From assembly GCA_022826945.1 (NCBI GenBank), contig JAJDTY010000071.1, positions 41,397 through 105,396 on the forward strand: a stretch of 64,000 nucleotides of DNA. Direction: 5' to 3'. The stretch is from Candidatus Binatia bacterium (GTDB taxonomy: Bacteria; Desulfobacterota; Binatia; Bin18). Under the pieces are notes generated by a model that was not told the DNA's origin, made no database searches, and saw only the letters and a program-made list of their open reading frames with translations. Shown here in pieces: positions 33,368-42,113 of this stretch (positions within the stretch are counted from its first letter, which is position 1; each line of letters starts with the position of its first letter). A program made the translations under genes and the position numbers.

Positions 33368-34499
33368 CCCAGAACGGCATTGGGGAGGCGGAGAGGCCCA
33401 GGTGTTGGGCCTGACTCGCTATCTTCACCGAGCCGGCCATATCTCCCATGTTGCAACTCCGATGCACGGCGTCTTAGCTCAGCGCCTCCAACACGACAAT
33501 CTCACCGTTCAGCCGCTCTCGGTCCGTAATCATCTTGATGGTCTGGCCGGATGGCGGCTGCGCCGGCTGGTCCGTAGGGAACGCTACGACTTGGTGCATT
33601 TCCATACGGCCAGAGCACATGCACTCAGTCCGTGGCTCCATGCCCTGCCAGCCCGCCGTCTGGTCACACGTCGGATGGATTACCCGGTCAAGGCGGGCTG
33701 GTTGAGTCGGTTTCTGTATAGCAGACAGGTTGACATGGTCATCGCCATCTCCTCAGGTGTGGCGGCCGCGCTGGAATCCGTACATATTTCCGACAAAGCT
33801 ATCCGCATCATCCCGAGCGGTGTTGACACTAGGCAGTTTCTGCCCACGGCCTCCCAGCGCATGGCTATTCGACGCCAATACGGGCTCGGCGCAGATACCA
33901 CAGTTATTCTCATGGCCGGTGCGCTGACGAAGCGTAAATCACCGCATACACTGATCGAAGCAGCAGCCCAGCTTCGCTCTCACTGCCAGCAGGGTCAGTA
34001 TGCTAAGCAGACCGGCCAGGCGCTATCCCTCCATTACTTCATCTGCGGAGATGGACCACTCCGGCAAGAACTAGAGGCCCATGTACGGGCGCTTGGCCTA
34101 GCTTCCGTGTTTCACTTTGCCGGATTTTGTCGAGACGTGTCTGCCTACTTAGCCGCCGCAGACATTTTTGTTCACACTCCTGTCTGGGAAGGTTTGGGGG
34201 TCGCCGTTATTGAAGCGCTGGCGGCGGGTCTCCCGGTGGTGGCAAGCCGGGCTGGCGGCATTCCTGAGATCATCACCGATAGAGAAACAGGTCTCCTCAT
34301 ACCAACTCAAGACTCCTCGGCCTTATGCAACGCGCTCCTCCAATGCCTGCGCCATCCTGACTGGGCGAAGACTTTGGGCTCCCATGGACAATCCAAGGTC
34401 CGTACGCATTTTGATATCGAGACAACAGCGCGTGCTAATGAAGCCCTCTATTATGAACTCTTGGCGGTACGTCGCGAGCGACAGAGAGGATCGCCATGA
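33336..34499 (+). CDS. GT4-family glycosyltransferase
   Basis: This 387-residue GT-B fold enzyme starts with ILHVDPERHWGGGEAQVLGL and has the GT4 signature EGLGVAVIEALAAG, which binds the nucleotide-sugar diphosphate. SGVDTRQF precedes the C-terminal donor domain. It probably adds a hexose or heptose to the LPS core. The donor and acceptor are unknown. The ATG at 33336 lies inside the end of the kinase-GT2 fusion gene, and the stop overlaps the hldE1 start by four bases, so it is part of one tightly packed operon. Confidence 0.85.
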   Translation: MTRRLRILHVDPERHWGGGEAQVLGLTRYLHRAGHISHVATPMHGVLAQRLQHDNLTVQPLSVRNHLDGLAGWRLRRLVRRERYDLVHFHTARAHALSPWLHALPARRLVTRRMDYPVKAGWLSRFLYSRQVDMVIAISSGVAAALESVHISDKAIRIIPSGVDTRQFLPTASQRMAIRRQYGLGADTTVILMAGALTKRKSPHTLIEAAAQLRSHCQQGQYAKQTGQALSLHYFICGDGPLRQELEAHVRALGLASVFHFAGFCRDVSAYLAAADIFVHTPVWEGLGVAVIEALAAGLPVVASRAGGIPEIITDRETGLLIPTQDSSALCNALLQCLRHPDWAKTLGSHGQSKVRTHFDIETTARANEALYYELLAVRRERQRGSP

Positions 34500-35509
34500 A
34501 GCCTCCGTCTTCTCGTCGCCGTCAGTCGTTCGGCACCCTCGCCCCCCTCCTCCCACGCTTCTCACGCGTCCGGGTACTCGTCATTGGCGACCTCATGCTT
34601 GATCGTTACATTTGGGGCCAAGTTAATCGTATCTCCCCTGAAGCACCGGTTCCTGTCGTGCGAGTCACGCGTGAGAGCCTGCACGCCGGAGGAGCGGGGA
34701 ATGTGGTGACCAATATCCGCGCCTTGGGCGGTCATGTGACAGTCTGTGGCGTCGTAGGTAAGGATCGGGCGGGCCGACTTCTACGACGAGAATTGCTGGG
34801 ACAGGGCGCAGACATCGGGGGTATGGTAACCAGCAGTCCATATGAGACGATTAGCAAAACCCGTATCATTGCCCACAGCCAGCAGGTCGTCCGACTTGAC
34901 CGCGACCCGACCGACAACCCAAGTGTACGCGTACGGTCGCGACTGCGAGCCTTTATCCAGCGCTATATCCACAACTTTGATGTCTGTGTAGTGTCGGACT
35001 ACGGCAAAGGGCTGATTGAGGCCGACCTGCTTGACCTGTTGGCCACACTGCGAACGCAACTGGATTTTGTCTATGTGATCGATCCGAAACGCCAGAATTT
35101 CGTTCATTATCGCGGTGCGAGTCTCATGAAGCCGAACAAAGAAGAAGCGGGACAAGCCACGCAGATCGACATGGAGAATGACGCAGCCTTGCAACAGGCC
35201 GGTACTCAGCTTCTTGATCTCTGGGACACGGAGGCCGTTCTTGTTTCTCGCGGGGAAGAAGGCATGAGCTTATTTCAACCAGATCGTCGTGCGGCCCATT
35301 TCTCAACCACTGCCCGCGAGGTCTTTGATGTCACAGGGGCGGGCGACACGGTCATTGCTGTGTGCGCGCTCGCCCTTGGAGCCGGGGCTGGACTCGAAGC
35401 CGCCACCATTCTCGCCAATCACGCGGCTGGAATTGTAGTCGGCAAAGTCGGTACGGCAACCGTTACTCGGGAAGAATTGAAAGCCGCATTAAGGACACCC
35501 CTGTCATGA
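34496..35509 (+). CDS. hldE1: D-glycero-beta-D-manno-heptose-7-phosphate kinase (HldE first half, RfaE1)
   Basis: This 337-residue PfkB-family kinase phosphorylates heptose-7-phosphate at C1 to give the 1,7-bisphosphate for ADP-heptose synthesis. The PfkB signatures are GGAGNVVTN (65-73) and DVTGAGDTV (278-286) with catalytic Asp284. In E. coli it is fused to an adenylyltransferase (HldE). Here it ends after the kinase, and the second half is the separate gene at 39359-39838. The ATG overlaps the GT4 stop, and the stop overlaps the yicC start. Confidence 0.93.
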   Translation: MKPPSSRRRQSFGTLAPLLPRFSRVRVLVIGDLMLDRYIWGQVNRISPEAPVPVVRVTRESLHAGGAGNVVTNIRALGGHVTVCGVVGKDRAGRLLRRELLGQGADIGGMVTSSPYETISKTRIIAHSQQVVRLDRDPTDNPSVRVRSRLRAFIQRYIHNFDVCVVSDYGKGLIEADLLDLLATLRTQLDFVYVIDPKRQNFVHYRGASLMKPNKEEAGQATQIDMENDAALQQAGTQLLDLWDTEAVLVSRGEEGMSLFQPDRRAAHFSTTAREVFDVTGAGDTVIAVCALALGAGAGLEAATILANHAAGIVVGKVGTATVTREELKAALRTPLS

Positions 35510-36381
35510 AAAGTATGACCGGATTTGGAAGCGGAAGCCTCGCCTTTTCGAGCGGACGTGCGACGGTCGATATCCGTGCGGTTAATCACCGTTTCCTCGA
35601 AGTCAAACTCCATCTGCCTCGTGGCTTTCTCGCGTTTGAAGACGAATTGCGGGCAATGGTTGCCACACAGGTCAAGCGTGGACGGATTGAAGTTTTCCTC
35701 ACGCTCTCAGGGCAGACGGCACGCTCGTACGCGGTTATTCCCAATATTGAGCTTGCACGGGCGTATATCAAGGCGGCGAAGCAACTCAAGAGTACGCTCG
35801 ACCTCGAAGGAGACCTGCCACTTCATTTTTTTCTGTCCCGGCCAGAAGTGTTCCAGGTCGCCGAAGCACATCAGCCCTCCAGCACCGAGATTGAGGCGTC
35901 AAAGAAAGCGCTGCAACGCGCGCTCACCGCGCTGGAGCGACACCGCCGGCGCGAAGGAAAGTTTTTGCAACGTGATCTCCGTGGGCGGATTGCGACCCTC
36001 GAAAAAGTACGTCGGAGTGTCGGGCGGCGTAGCGCACAGACCCAACAGGCCACGAGAGAGAAATTGGCGGACAAGGTCGCCGCGCTTTTGCCTCATCTCG
36101 ACTCTGACCGCCGACGCGTCCTGCTGGATGTGGCAAGCCTGGCCCAAAGGAGTGATATCACCGAGGAATGCGTCCGACTCCAAAGCCATCTTGGCGCGTT
36201 TTCCGATCTTCTCCGACTAGCCGAGCCCGTGGGAAAACGGATGGACTTTCTCCTGCAAGAGATGCAACGAGAGATCAATACGATCGGTGCAAAGGCCGAT
36301 GACGCGTCTATCCGCCATCTCGTCGTCCAAGCTAAGGAAGAGGTGGAAAAAATTCGCGAACAGGTGCAGAATATAGAGTAA
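35506..36381 (+). CDS. yicC: YicC/YloC-family endoribonuclease
   Basis: This 291-residue protein starts MKSMTGFG and ends with the family's GKRMDFLLQEMQREINT segment and a conserved C-terminal DUF1732 domain. Characterised relatives are RNA endonucleases that act on small RNAs and mRNAs. The central 150 residues are helix-rich and strongly basic. The gene lies between hldE1 (ATGA overlap) and gmk (three-base gap), a very common YicC-Gmk order. Confidence 0.9.
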   Translation: MKSMTGFGSGSLAFSSGRATVDIRAVNHRFLEVKLHLPRGFLAFEDELRAMVATQVKRGRIEVFLTLSGQTARSYAVIPNIELARAYIKAAKQLKSTLDLEGDLPLHFFLSRPEVFQVAEAHQPSSTEIEASKKALQRALTALERHRRREGKFLQRDLRGRIATLEKVRRSVGRRSAQTQQATREKLADKVAALLPHLDSDRRRVLLDVASLAQRSDITEECVRLQSHLGAFSDLLRLAEPVGKRMDFLLQEMQREINTIGAKADDASIRHLVVQAKEEVEKIREQVQNIE

Positions 36382-36384
36382 CGT

Positions 36385-37047
36385 ATGCTGGATGACGCTG
36401 ATCAATGCTTGAGCTTCTCTCGGCGCGGAATTCTTCTGATCTTGTCAGCTCCCTCTGGGGCTGGAAAAACCACCCTAGCGCATGAACTGATTGCGAGAAC
36501 ATCGAATCTCGGTTGGTCAATTTCGCATACCACCCGACCCCGCCGGGTGGGAGAATTGAACGGCAAAGACTATCACTTTGTGAGTGAGGAGACTTTCCTT
36601 TCACTTCAAGATCAGGGAGCCTTTGCCGAGTGGGCTCAGGTCCACGGCGCCTACTACGGTACGACGCGCACGACTATTGAGAGTGCGCTTAACACGGGTC
36701 AAGACCTCCTCTTGGATATTGATGTCCAGGGAGCTGAACAGCTCAGGGCGTGCTATCCAGAGGCCGTGCTCGTTTTTATCCTGCCGCCTTCGTGGCAAAA
36801 ACTGGAAGACCGCTTACGCGCGCGGGGAACAGATGAAGAAGAGGCTATTACACAACGCATTCGGCGTGCGCAGGACGAGACTCGGACGTTAGCCCGCTAT
36901 GACTATTGCGTCATCAACGATCAGCTCGAGACCAGCGTTGGGGCATTACACGCCATTCTCTGTGCAGAGAGAGCTCGCGTCTCACGCCTAGACCTCTCTC
37001 TCCTACGTATCGCTCCTGCGCACCCAACGTGCGATGCACCGTCATAG
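36385..37047 (+). CDS. gmk: Guanylate kinase
   Basis: This 220-residue enzyme converts GMP and ATP to GDP and ADP. The P-loop SAPSGAGKTT is at 21-30. It is followed by the GMP-binding residues in SHTTRPRR, GKDYHFV and DIDVQGA. The region after about 195 is longer than usual and carries no extra domain. It overlaps the spoT frame slightly at its end. The omega-subunit gene rpoZ, often found between gmk and spoT, is not present here. Confidence 0.93.
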   Translation: MLDDADQCLSFSRRGILLILSAPSGAGKTTLAHELIARTSNLGWSISHTTRPRRVGELNGKDYHFVSEETFLSLQDQGAFAEWAQVHGAYYGTTRTTIESALNTGQDLLLDIDVQGAEQLRACYPEAVLVFILPPSWQKLEDRLRARGTDEEEAITQRIRRAQDETRTLARYDYCVINDQLETSVGALHAILCAERARVSRLDLSLLRIAPAHPTCDAPS

Positions 37048-37054
37048 GAACCGA

Positions 37055-39208
37055 ATGAACCAGCACCACGACTTGGACAAAATTATTACGAAAATCCAGT
37101 CCTACCATCCTGAGGCAAAGGTCGGCCTGATCACGGATGCGTACACGTTTTCGGAGCGTATGCATCAGGGTCAGAAGCGCCACTCTGGCGAACCCTATTT
37201 TATCCATCCAGTTGGGGTGGCTGAAATTATTACCGATATGAAGCTCGATGTCCCGAGTGTCGTCACCAGCCTGCTGCACGATACGGTGGAGGATACCTTA
37301 ACCACTCTCAATCAGATCGAACAGCATTTCGGTAATGAGGTCGCCGCCCTGGTCGATGGGGTGACAAAGATCAGCAAAATTCACTTCACCACTCGCGAAG
37401 AGCGTCAGGCAGAAAATTTTCGGAAAATGATCTTTGCCATGGCGCAGGATATCCGCGTTATTCTGGTAAAGCTCGCCGACCGCACCCATAATATGCGCAC
37501 TCTCTCCTATCTAAGCGAGGATAAACAGCGTGAAATATCGTCGGAGACGCTCGAAATTTATGCCCCGCTGGCCCATCGTTTGGGTATCTATTGGATGAAA
37601 AGCGAACTTGAAGATAACGCGCTCCGCTATCTACACCCGAAGGTCTACTCCGAACTGAAGCGCAATATTATCAAGAAGAAGAGCGAGCGGAAGCAATATA
37701 TTACCGAGGTCATTGACATCCTCAAAAAGACGTTGACCGAGGCCGACATTGTGGCTCAAGTCTCCGGCCGCCCAAAACACTTTTATTCCATCTATCAAAA
37801 AATGCGGTCTCAGAATCTGGTCTTCAGTCAGGTTTATGACTTAGTCGGCTTCCGTATTGTCGTCCCCTCCATGCGTGAATGTTATCAAGCGTTAGGCATA
37901 GTCCATAGTCACTGGCGCCCCGTTCCCGGCCGTTTTAAGGATTATATTGCCCTACCCAAAGCGAATATGTACCAGTCGCTCCATACTACCGTCATTGGAC
38001 CGCATGGCGAACGGATGGAGGTCCAGATTCGGACCCGCGAGATGCACCGGGTCGCAGAGGAAGGCATCGCCGCCCACTGGACCTATAAAGACGGTCAAGG
38101 ACAAGAGGAAGCGCGGCGTTTCGCTTGGCTGCGCCAACTGGTTGAGTTGCAACAGCACGTCCAGGACCCTCAAGAATTTCTCCATACCATCAAGGAAGAT
38201 CTCTTTACCGAAGAAGTGTACGCCTTCACCCCGCAAGGCGATCTCAACAGTTTCCCGCGTGGTGCGTCGGTTATCGATTTTGCCTACCGCGTTCACTCAG
38301 AGGTCGGCAATCACTGCACCGGCGCTAAGGTGAACGGACGCCAAGTTCCGTTGCGCTATCAGCTCCAAAACGGTGATGTCGTCGAAATCGTCACCACCAA
38401 AAACCAATCACCCAGCAAAGACTGGCTGAAGATCGTCAAAACCCCGAAGGCCAAAGCCCGAATTCGACACTGGCTCAAAGAAGAACAGCGAGAGCGTAGC
38501 GTTGCCCTTGGGCAAGAACTCCTTGAGCGTGAGTTAGTCCGCAATCACAGCTCACTGACGGCGATGCGCAAGCAACGCAGAATCGGGCCAACGCTAGAGG
38601 CGCTGGGATTCAGCGATGAAGAAACATTTTTTGCGGCTCTGGGTTACGGACAATTGACAGCAGGACAGGTGCTCAGTCACCTCCTTCCTCAATTCACCGA
38701 AACGCTCAATCAGACGACGAGCACCATCGAGCTTGAAAAAGTTCGCCAGAAACCTCCATCAGAGGACTCAAGCGGAGTGAAGGTCGGTGGAATCGAAAAT
38801 GTCTTGATTCGGTTTGGACGCTGTTGCAACCCCCTCCCTGGGGAACGCATTGTGGGCGTTATTACGCGAGGCAAAGGCGTCACCGTTCATACGGTTGCCT
38901 GTCAGCGCCTGCTGGAAAGTGATCCCCAACGACATATTGCCGTCAGTTGGGATCCCACTGCAGATTATACGCGTCTCGTGAAAATCGAAGTCCTGTCCGA
39001 AGACCGTCCCGGTCTCCTGACCAATATGAGTAAAGCGATCAGCACCGTTGGCCTCAATATCTCCAGTGCCGATGTCCGGACTCTGTCGGACAAGCGCGCC
39101 CTCAATGTCTTTGAGGTCCTCATCCCCAGCGCTGATGATCTTCAGCGTGTCATGCGCAACCTGGAACGGGTCAGAGGCGTGGTCAAAGTGTCACGCGTGC
39201 CTTCCTAA
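37055..39208 (+). CDS. spoT: Bifunctional (p)ppGpp synthetase/hydrolase, Rel/SpoT type
   Basis: This 717-residue protein makes and degrades the stringent-response alarmone (p)ppGpp. The N-terminal HD hydrolase domain is intact (His51 in FIHPV, His75-Asp76 and Glu79-Asp80 in HDTVED). The synthetase has KHFYSIYQKM, DLVGFRIVV and RFKDYI, the RXKD form found in bifunctional enzymes. A TGS domain and C-terminal ACT domain follow. The ATG at 37055 follows AGGAA and is preferred over one 21 bases upstream that overlaps gmk. It is the last plus-strand gene before the convergent rpmB fragment. Confidence 0.94.
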   Translation: MNQHHDLDKIITKIQSYHPEAKVGLITDAYTFSERMHQGQKRHSGEPYFIHPVGVAEIITDMKLDVPSVVTSLLHDTVEDTLTTLNQIEQHFGNEVAALVDGVTKISKIHFTTREERQAENFRKMIFAMAQDIRVILVKLADRTHNMRTLSYLSEDKQREISSETLEIYAPLAHRLGIYWMKSELEDNALRYLHPKVYSELKRNIIKKKSERKQYITEVIDILKKTLTEADIVAQVSGRPKHFYSIYQKMRSQNLVFSQVYDLVGFRIVVPSMRECYQALGIVHSHWRPVPGRFKDYIALPKANMYQSLHTTVIGPHGERMEVQIRTREMHRVAEEGIAAHWTYKDGQGQEEARRFAWLRQLVELQQHVQDPQEFLHTIKEDLFTEEVYAFTPQGDLNSFPRGASVIDFAYRVHSEVGNHCTGAKVNGRQVPLRYQLQNGDVVEIVTTKNQSPSKDWLKIVKTPKAKARIRHWLKEEQRERSVALGQELLERELVRNHSSLTAMRKQRRIGPTLEALGFSDEETFFAALGYGQLTAGQVLSHLLPQFTETLNQTTSTIELEKVRQKPPSEDSSGVKVGGIENVLIRFGRCCNPLPGERIVGVITRGKGVTVHTVACQRLLESDPQRHIAVSWDPTADYTRLVKIEVLSEDRPGLLTNMSKAISTVGLNISSADVRTLSDKRALNVFEVLIPSADDLQRVMRNLERVRGVVKVSRVPS

Positions 39209-39247
39209 GGGTTGTTAGAGAGACAGAGCGAAGAAAGTGTGTAGGAT

Positions 39248-39289
39248 CTATGCGGGGCCTTTTCCACAAATTTCGCATTTCTGGGCCAC
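39248..39289 (-). pseudogene. rpmB: Truncated 5' end of rpmB (ribosomal protein L28)
   Basis: AGGAGG (39296-39301, minus strand) lies six bases before a GTG at 39289. From it a 13-codon frame encodes VAQKCEICGKGPA and then stops at TAG. This is the near-invariant zinc-type L28 N-terminus (KCEICGKGP). An in-frame ATG at 39295 is directly beside the ribosome binding site. The remaining roughly 50 residues of L28 are missing in every frame, and the space is taken by the 3' end of spoT. It looks like a rearrangement remnant. A functional rpmB would have to exist elsewhere. Confidence 0.65.
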
Positions 39290-39358
39290 AGCCATCCTCC
39301 TGAAAGCACCTGCGTACACCACAGGTCCAACCCGCGCGCAACACGGAGGAACGAACCG

Positions 39359-39838
39359 CTATTCCTGATAGGCAACAAGGATACGTTCAATCAGATGTGT
39401 CGTCGAAAGGCCGTCCTGATGACGGACCGCAACGACCCGCCCACCGGCGTGTTCAACAACCTCTTTTCCCACAATCGCCTCGGGGCTCCAATCTCCCCCT
39501 TTGACGAGGACGTGCGGTTGAAGCCGACGAATCAAGGCAAGCGGTGTATCTTCTTCAAATGTGGTGACATAGTCAACGACTTCAAGGGCCACAACCAGAC
39601 TCAAACGACTGGCTTGATCCAGAATTGGCCGCTTGTCCCCCTTCAGCCGTTTGATCGAAGCATCGGTGTTCATACCAACCACAAGGATATCGCCAAACGT
39701 TTTTGCCTGAGCCAACATGTGGATATGGCCTCTATGCATCAGGTCGAAACAGCCGTTGGTAAAGACGATACGTTTACCCTGGTGGCGGTGTCGAGCCAGT
39801 TGCTCTGCCAGCTGTTCTTCGGAGAAAATCTTTTGCAT
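39359..39838 (-). CDS. hldE2: D-glycero-beta-D-manno-heptose-1-phosphate adenylyltransferase (HldE second half, RfaE2)
   Basis: This 159-residue nucleotidyltransferase uses ATP to make ADP-heptose from heptose-1-phosphate. It has the cytidylyltransferase-fold NGCFDLMHRGH region (HRGH at 35-38), GMNTDAS and VKGGDW. It is the separate equivalent of the E. coli HldE C-terminal domain. It lies on the minus strand as the last gene after lptD, about 3.8 kb from hldE1 and facing it, so the two halves must be made from different transcripts. Confidence 0.93.
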   Translation of the reverse strand: MQKIFSEEQLAEQLARHRHQGKRIVFTNGCFDLMHRGHIHMLAQAKTFGDILVVGMNTDASIKRLKGDKRPILDQASRLSLVVALEVVDYVTTFEEDTPLALIRRLQPHVLVKGGDWSPEAIVGKEVVEHAGGRVVAVRHQDGLSTTHLIERILVAYQE

Positions 39839-39898
39839 AACGGTCTCATACGGCTGTCTCGATCAGACTGTCCCAAAACAAACGGTCACAGACTTGTC

Positions 39899-42097
39899 TC
39901 AAAACGCACTCTTCCCAGCTGACGTAATGCCAACCAAAGACAAGGAAAACCGAAACTCAACCTCATCAGGATTCACTTTCTCAACAACTCCGAAATCAAA
40001 CGTCCAACACTTCTGCGGAGAGAGGACACGAAAGAAATAGCGTGATCCGATAAACACTTTATCATTCAAATCATAGCGGGTGAAATAGGCGACCGTCAGA
40101 TATTCATTCAAACGGAGGACAACCCGAGAATTGAGCTCTTTCAGGAGTCGGTCGGCAATGGTCCGGTACGAGACCCCAATACTCGTCCGTCGCCGTAGAT
40201 GGCGCAGTAATGGACTCGTCTCTGGGAGCGGGCGCGGGTCCTGGAGGTATCCACCAATGCGGGCGGCAATCATATCTCCCTGATCAACGTCATATGTCGT
40301 CTCCGCCGCGAGGGTAAAGAGTGAGAAAGGACGGGCATGCGCGCTGATATCCACATCAGAAAAATGCTGATCCGTCTCACTCAGGCCAAATCGCTCTCCT
40401 TCTTCTCGCAGACGTCGGCTCGGATCGTAAGCCTGGGTCACCGATACACGGAGCAGTTCGCGGACGCGAGCTTGCCGATTAGCAGCGCCGGGGAGTGGGT
40501 CAAATTTTCCAAGGAATCTGTTTGCAACACCATAGACAAAGAGGCTACGCCGGTTAATCCGGTCAAGCGCATCATAGAGCGGCAGATCATCTTGACCAAC
40601 CCGAGGGACGTAGGAGAACGAGACATGCGGCTCGATAACGTGCTGGAGTTTACTCACCCGCCCCCAACCAACATCGAAAACTCGAGAGAGGCGTGTTCCA
40701 AACTCAGCCTGCAGCTGGACCGTCTCCCTGGTCTGCGTCTTCTTCAGGCGTCTGGAGCCAGGCACGACCGGTCGCCCCTGAGCGCGGGAACTCATATGGT
40801 AGACCGTCTCCCGTCCAGTCGCCGTCACCGACCCATAGACATACCTGCCGAGGGAGAAGGGGAGCGATACCCAGGGAGCGAGATCAAAGCGCTGACCATA
40901 GTAACCACGGTTCCGAAAAAAATGGCTCCCCTGTACGGTCACCCCGGCTTCAAGTCGGTCATTCCAGAAACGGCGATGGCCCTGAAAATTGACCTGAGGC
41001 AGAACCTGAAAGGCGTCATCCTGATCGTTTCGCAAATCCTGATAATAGCGCGCCTCGGAACGAAGCTGAGCGCTCTTCCAGGTTTTCAGACCGCCGGCTC
41101 GGGAAGCGGTAAACCGCCGTGAACGGAGTTGATGATCTTCAAGCCCTGGATGGAAGGAGACATTGAATTCACGCAAGAAGAAATCATCGCTCACAAAAAA
41201 GAAATCACTATAGACCTCCACGTTATCGGTCAGACGCTGCCGATGTGCTCCCGTAACACTCCAGCGATCAACAGGTGAGGTCGTTGAGGCCGGCCCCCGA
41301 ATCTGTTCATTAAAATACGAGGCGGAGAAATCGCCCTCCACCCGCTCACTGGGCGCATAGCGGTATTCTCCCAAGAGGCCAACCCGGGCTGAGGTTTCAA
41401 CATCCGCTGTGAACGTAAAGTCCTGACTCTTACTGATTGCCCAATAGAAGGGTTGTTCCCACTGGAATCCGCGCTTACTCGAAAAGCCGATCCGGGGTGC
41501 GAGCGCGCCACTTTGGCGGTCCTTGCGAACAGGGACCGCACCATAGGGAATATAGAGAAGCGGGATGTCTCGCGCCCGCAGGAGCCCGCCACGAAGCTTA
41601 CCGGTTCCAGCAAAGGTGAGATCAAACTCGGAGGCGTCTAGCCGCCAATCCGGCTGCTCATCGGCTTCACATTCACATGTTGTTATCGTTCCGTCTTCAA
41701 CATGATAAGTCTGACCATATGATTTTTGGAGCCTCCTACCGGTAATCGTATATTGACGCTGGGGCATGTGAATGACGCCATCTTCAATTTCGCCTGTTTC
41801 ATCCGTGAGTTCCAGACGTAATGCCTCAGCCTGTATGCTCCCCTGGGGGTCTTGCAGCACGACATTTCCGCGGGCCTGAAGTTCATTTCTGATCCGGCTT
41901 ACGCTCACCGTATCTGCGGTGAGCGTCGTTTGGCCTTTGGTGACAACGACGTTCCCTTGCGCCGATACCGTCTCCCCGTCCTCTTCATAGCTCAACGTGT
42001 CGGCGTTGACCTCAACGGGCTCTTGTGCAGAGACGGCCTCTGCCTCGATGAGCCAGGAAAGCGTAAGCAGGAGAAAAAAATAAAGAATTCTTGGCAT
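39899..42097 (-). CDS. lptD: LPS-assembly protein LptD (outer-membrane translocon)
   Basis: This 732-residue protein inserts LPS into the outer leaflet with LptE. It has a signal peptide (about 1-24, ending VSA), a periplasmic jellyroll (about 25-170) and a long beta-barrel of strand-rich repeats to the C-terminus. Cysteines in TTCECEAD and a C-terminal CWTF could form the disulfides known to be needed in LptD. The ATG at 42097 is chosen because AGGTGG lies just upstream, although a GTG six bases earlier is in frame. folC is 16 bases upstream. lptE, lptA and lptC are not seen. Confidence 0.9.
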   Translation of the reverse strand: MPRILYFFLLLTLSWLIEAEAVSAQEPVEVNADTLSYEEDGETVSAQGNVVVTKGQTTLTADTVSVSRIRNELQARGNVVLQDPQGSIQAEALRLELTDETGEIEDGVIHMPQRQYTITGRRLQKSYGQTYHVEDGTITTCECEADEQPDWRLDASEFDLTFAGTGKLRGGLLRARDIPLLYIPYGAVPVRKDRQSGALAPRIGFSSKRGFQWEQPFYWAISKSQDFTFTADVETSARVGLLGEYRYAPSERVEGDFSASYFNEQIRGPASTTSPVDRWSVTGAHRQRLTDNVEVYSDFFFVSDDFFLREFNVSFHPGLEDHQLRSRRFTASRAGGLKTWKSAQLRSEARYYQDLRNDQDDAFQVLPQVNFQGHRRFWNDRLEAGVTVQGSHFFRNRGYYGQRFDLAPWVSLPFSLGRYVYGSVTATGRETVYHMSSRAQGRPVVPGSRRLKKTQTRETVQLQAEFGTRLSRVFDVGWGRVSKLQHVIEPHVSFSYVPRVGQDDLPLYDALDRINRRSLFVYGVANRFLGKFDPLPGAANRQARVRELLRVSVTQAYDPSRRLREEGERFGLSETDQHFSDVDISAHARPFSLFTLAAETTYDVDQGDMIAARIGGYLQDPRPLPETSPLLRHLRRRTSIGVSYRTIADRLLKELNSRVVLRLNEYLTVAYFTRYDLNDKVFIGSRYFFRVLSPQKCWTFDFGVVEKVNPDEVEFRFSLSLVGITSAGKSAF

Positions 42098-42113
42098 GAC
42101 CACCTACACTCTC

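Noticed and set aside
39302..39358. Short hairpin between the rpmB fragment and hldE2
   Set aside because: ACCTG/CAGGT can pair over a nine-base loop but without a T tract, so it is too weak to call a terminator.
39395..39922. Plus-strand frame opposite hldE2
   Set aside because: It is the complement of a confident gene and shows no family motifs.
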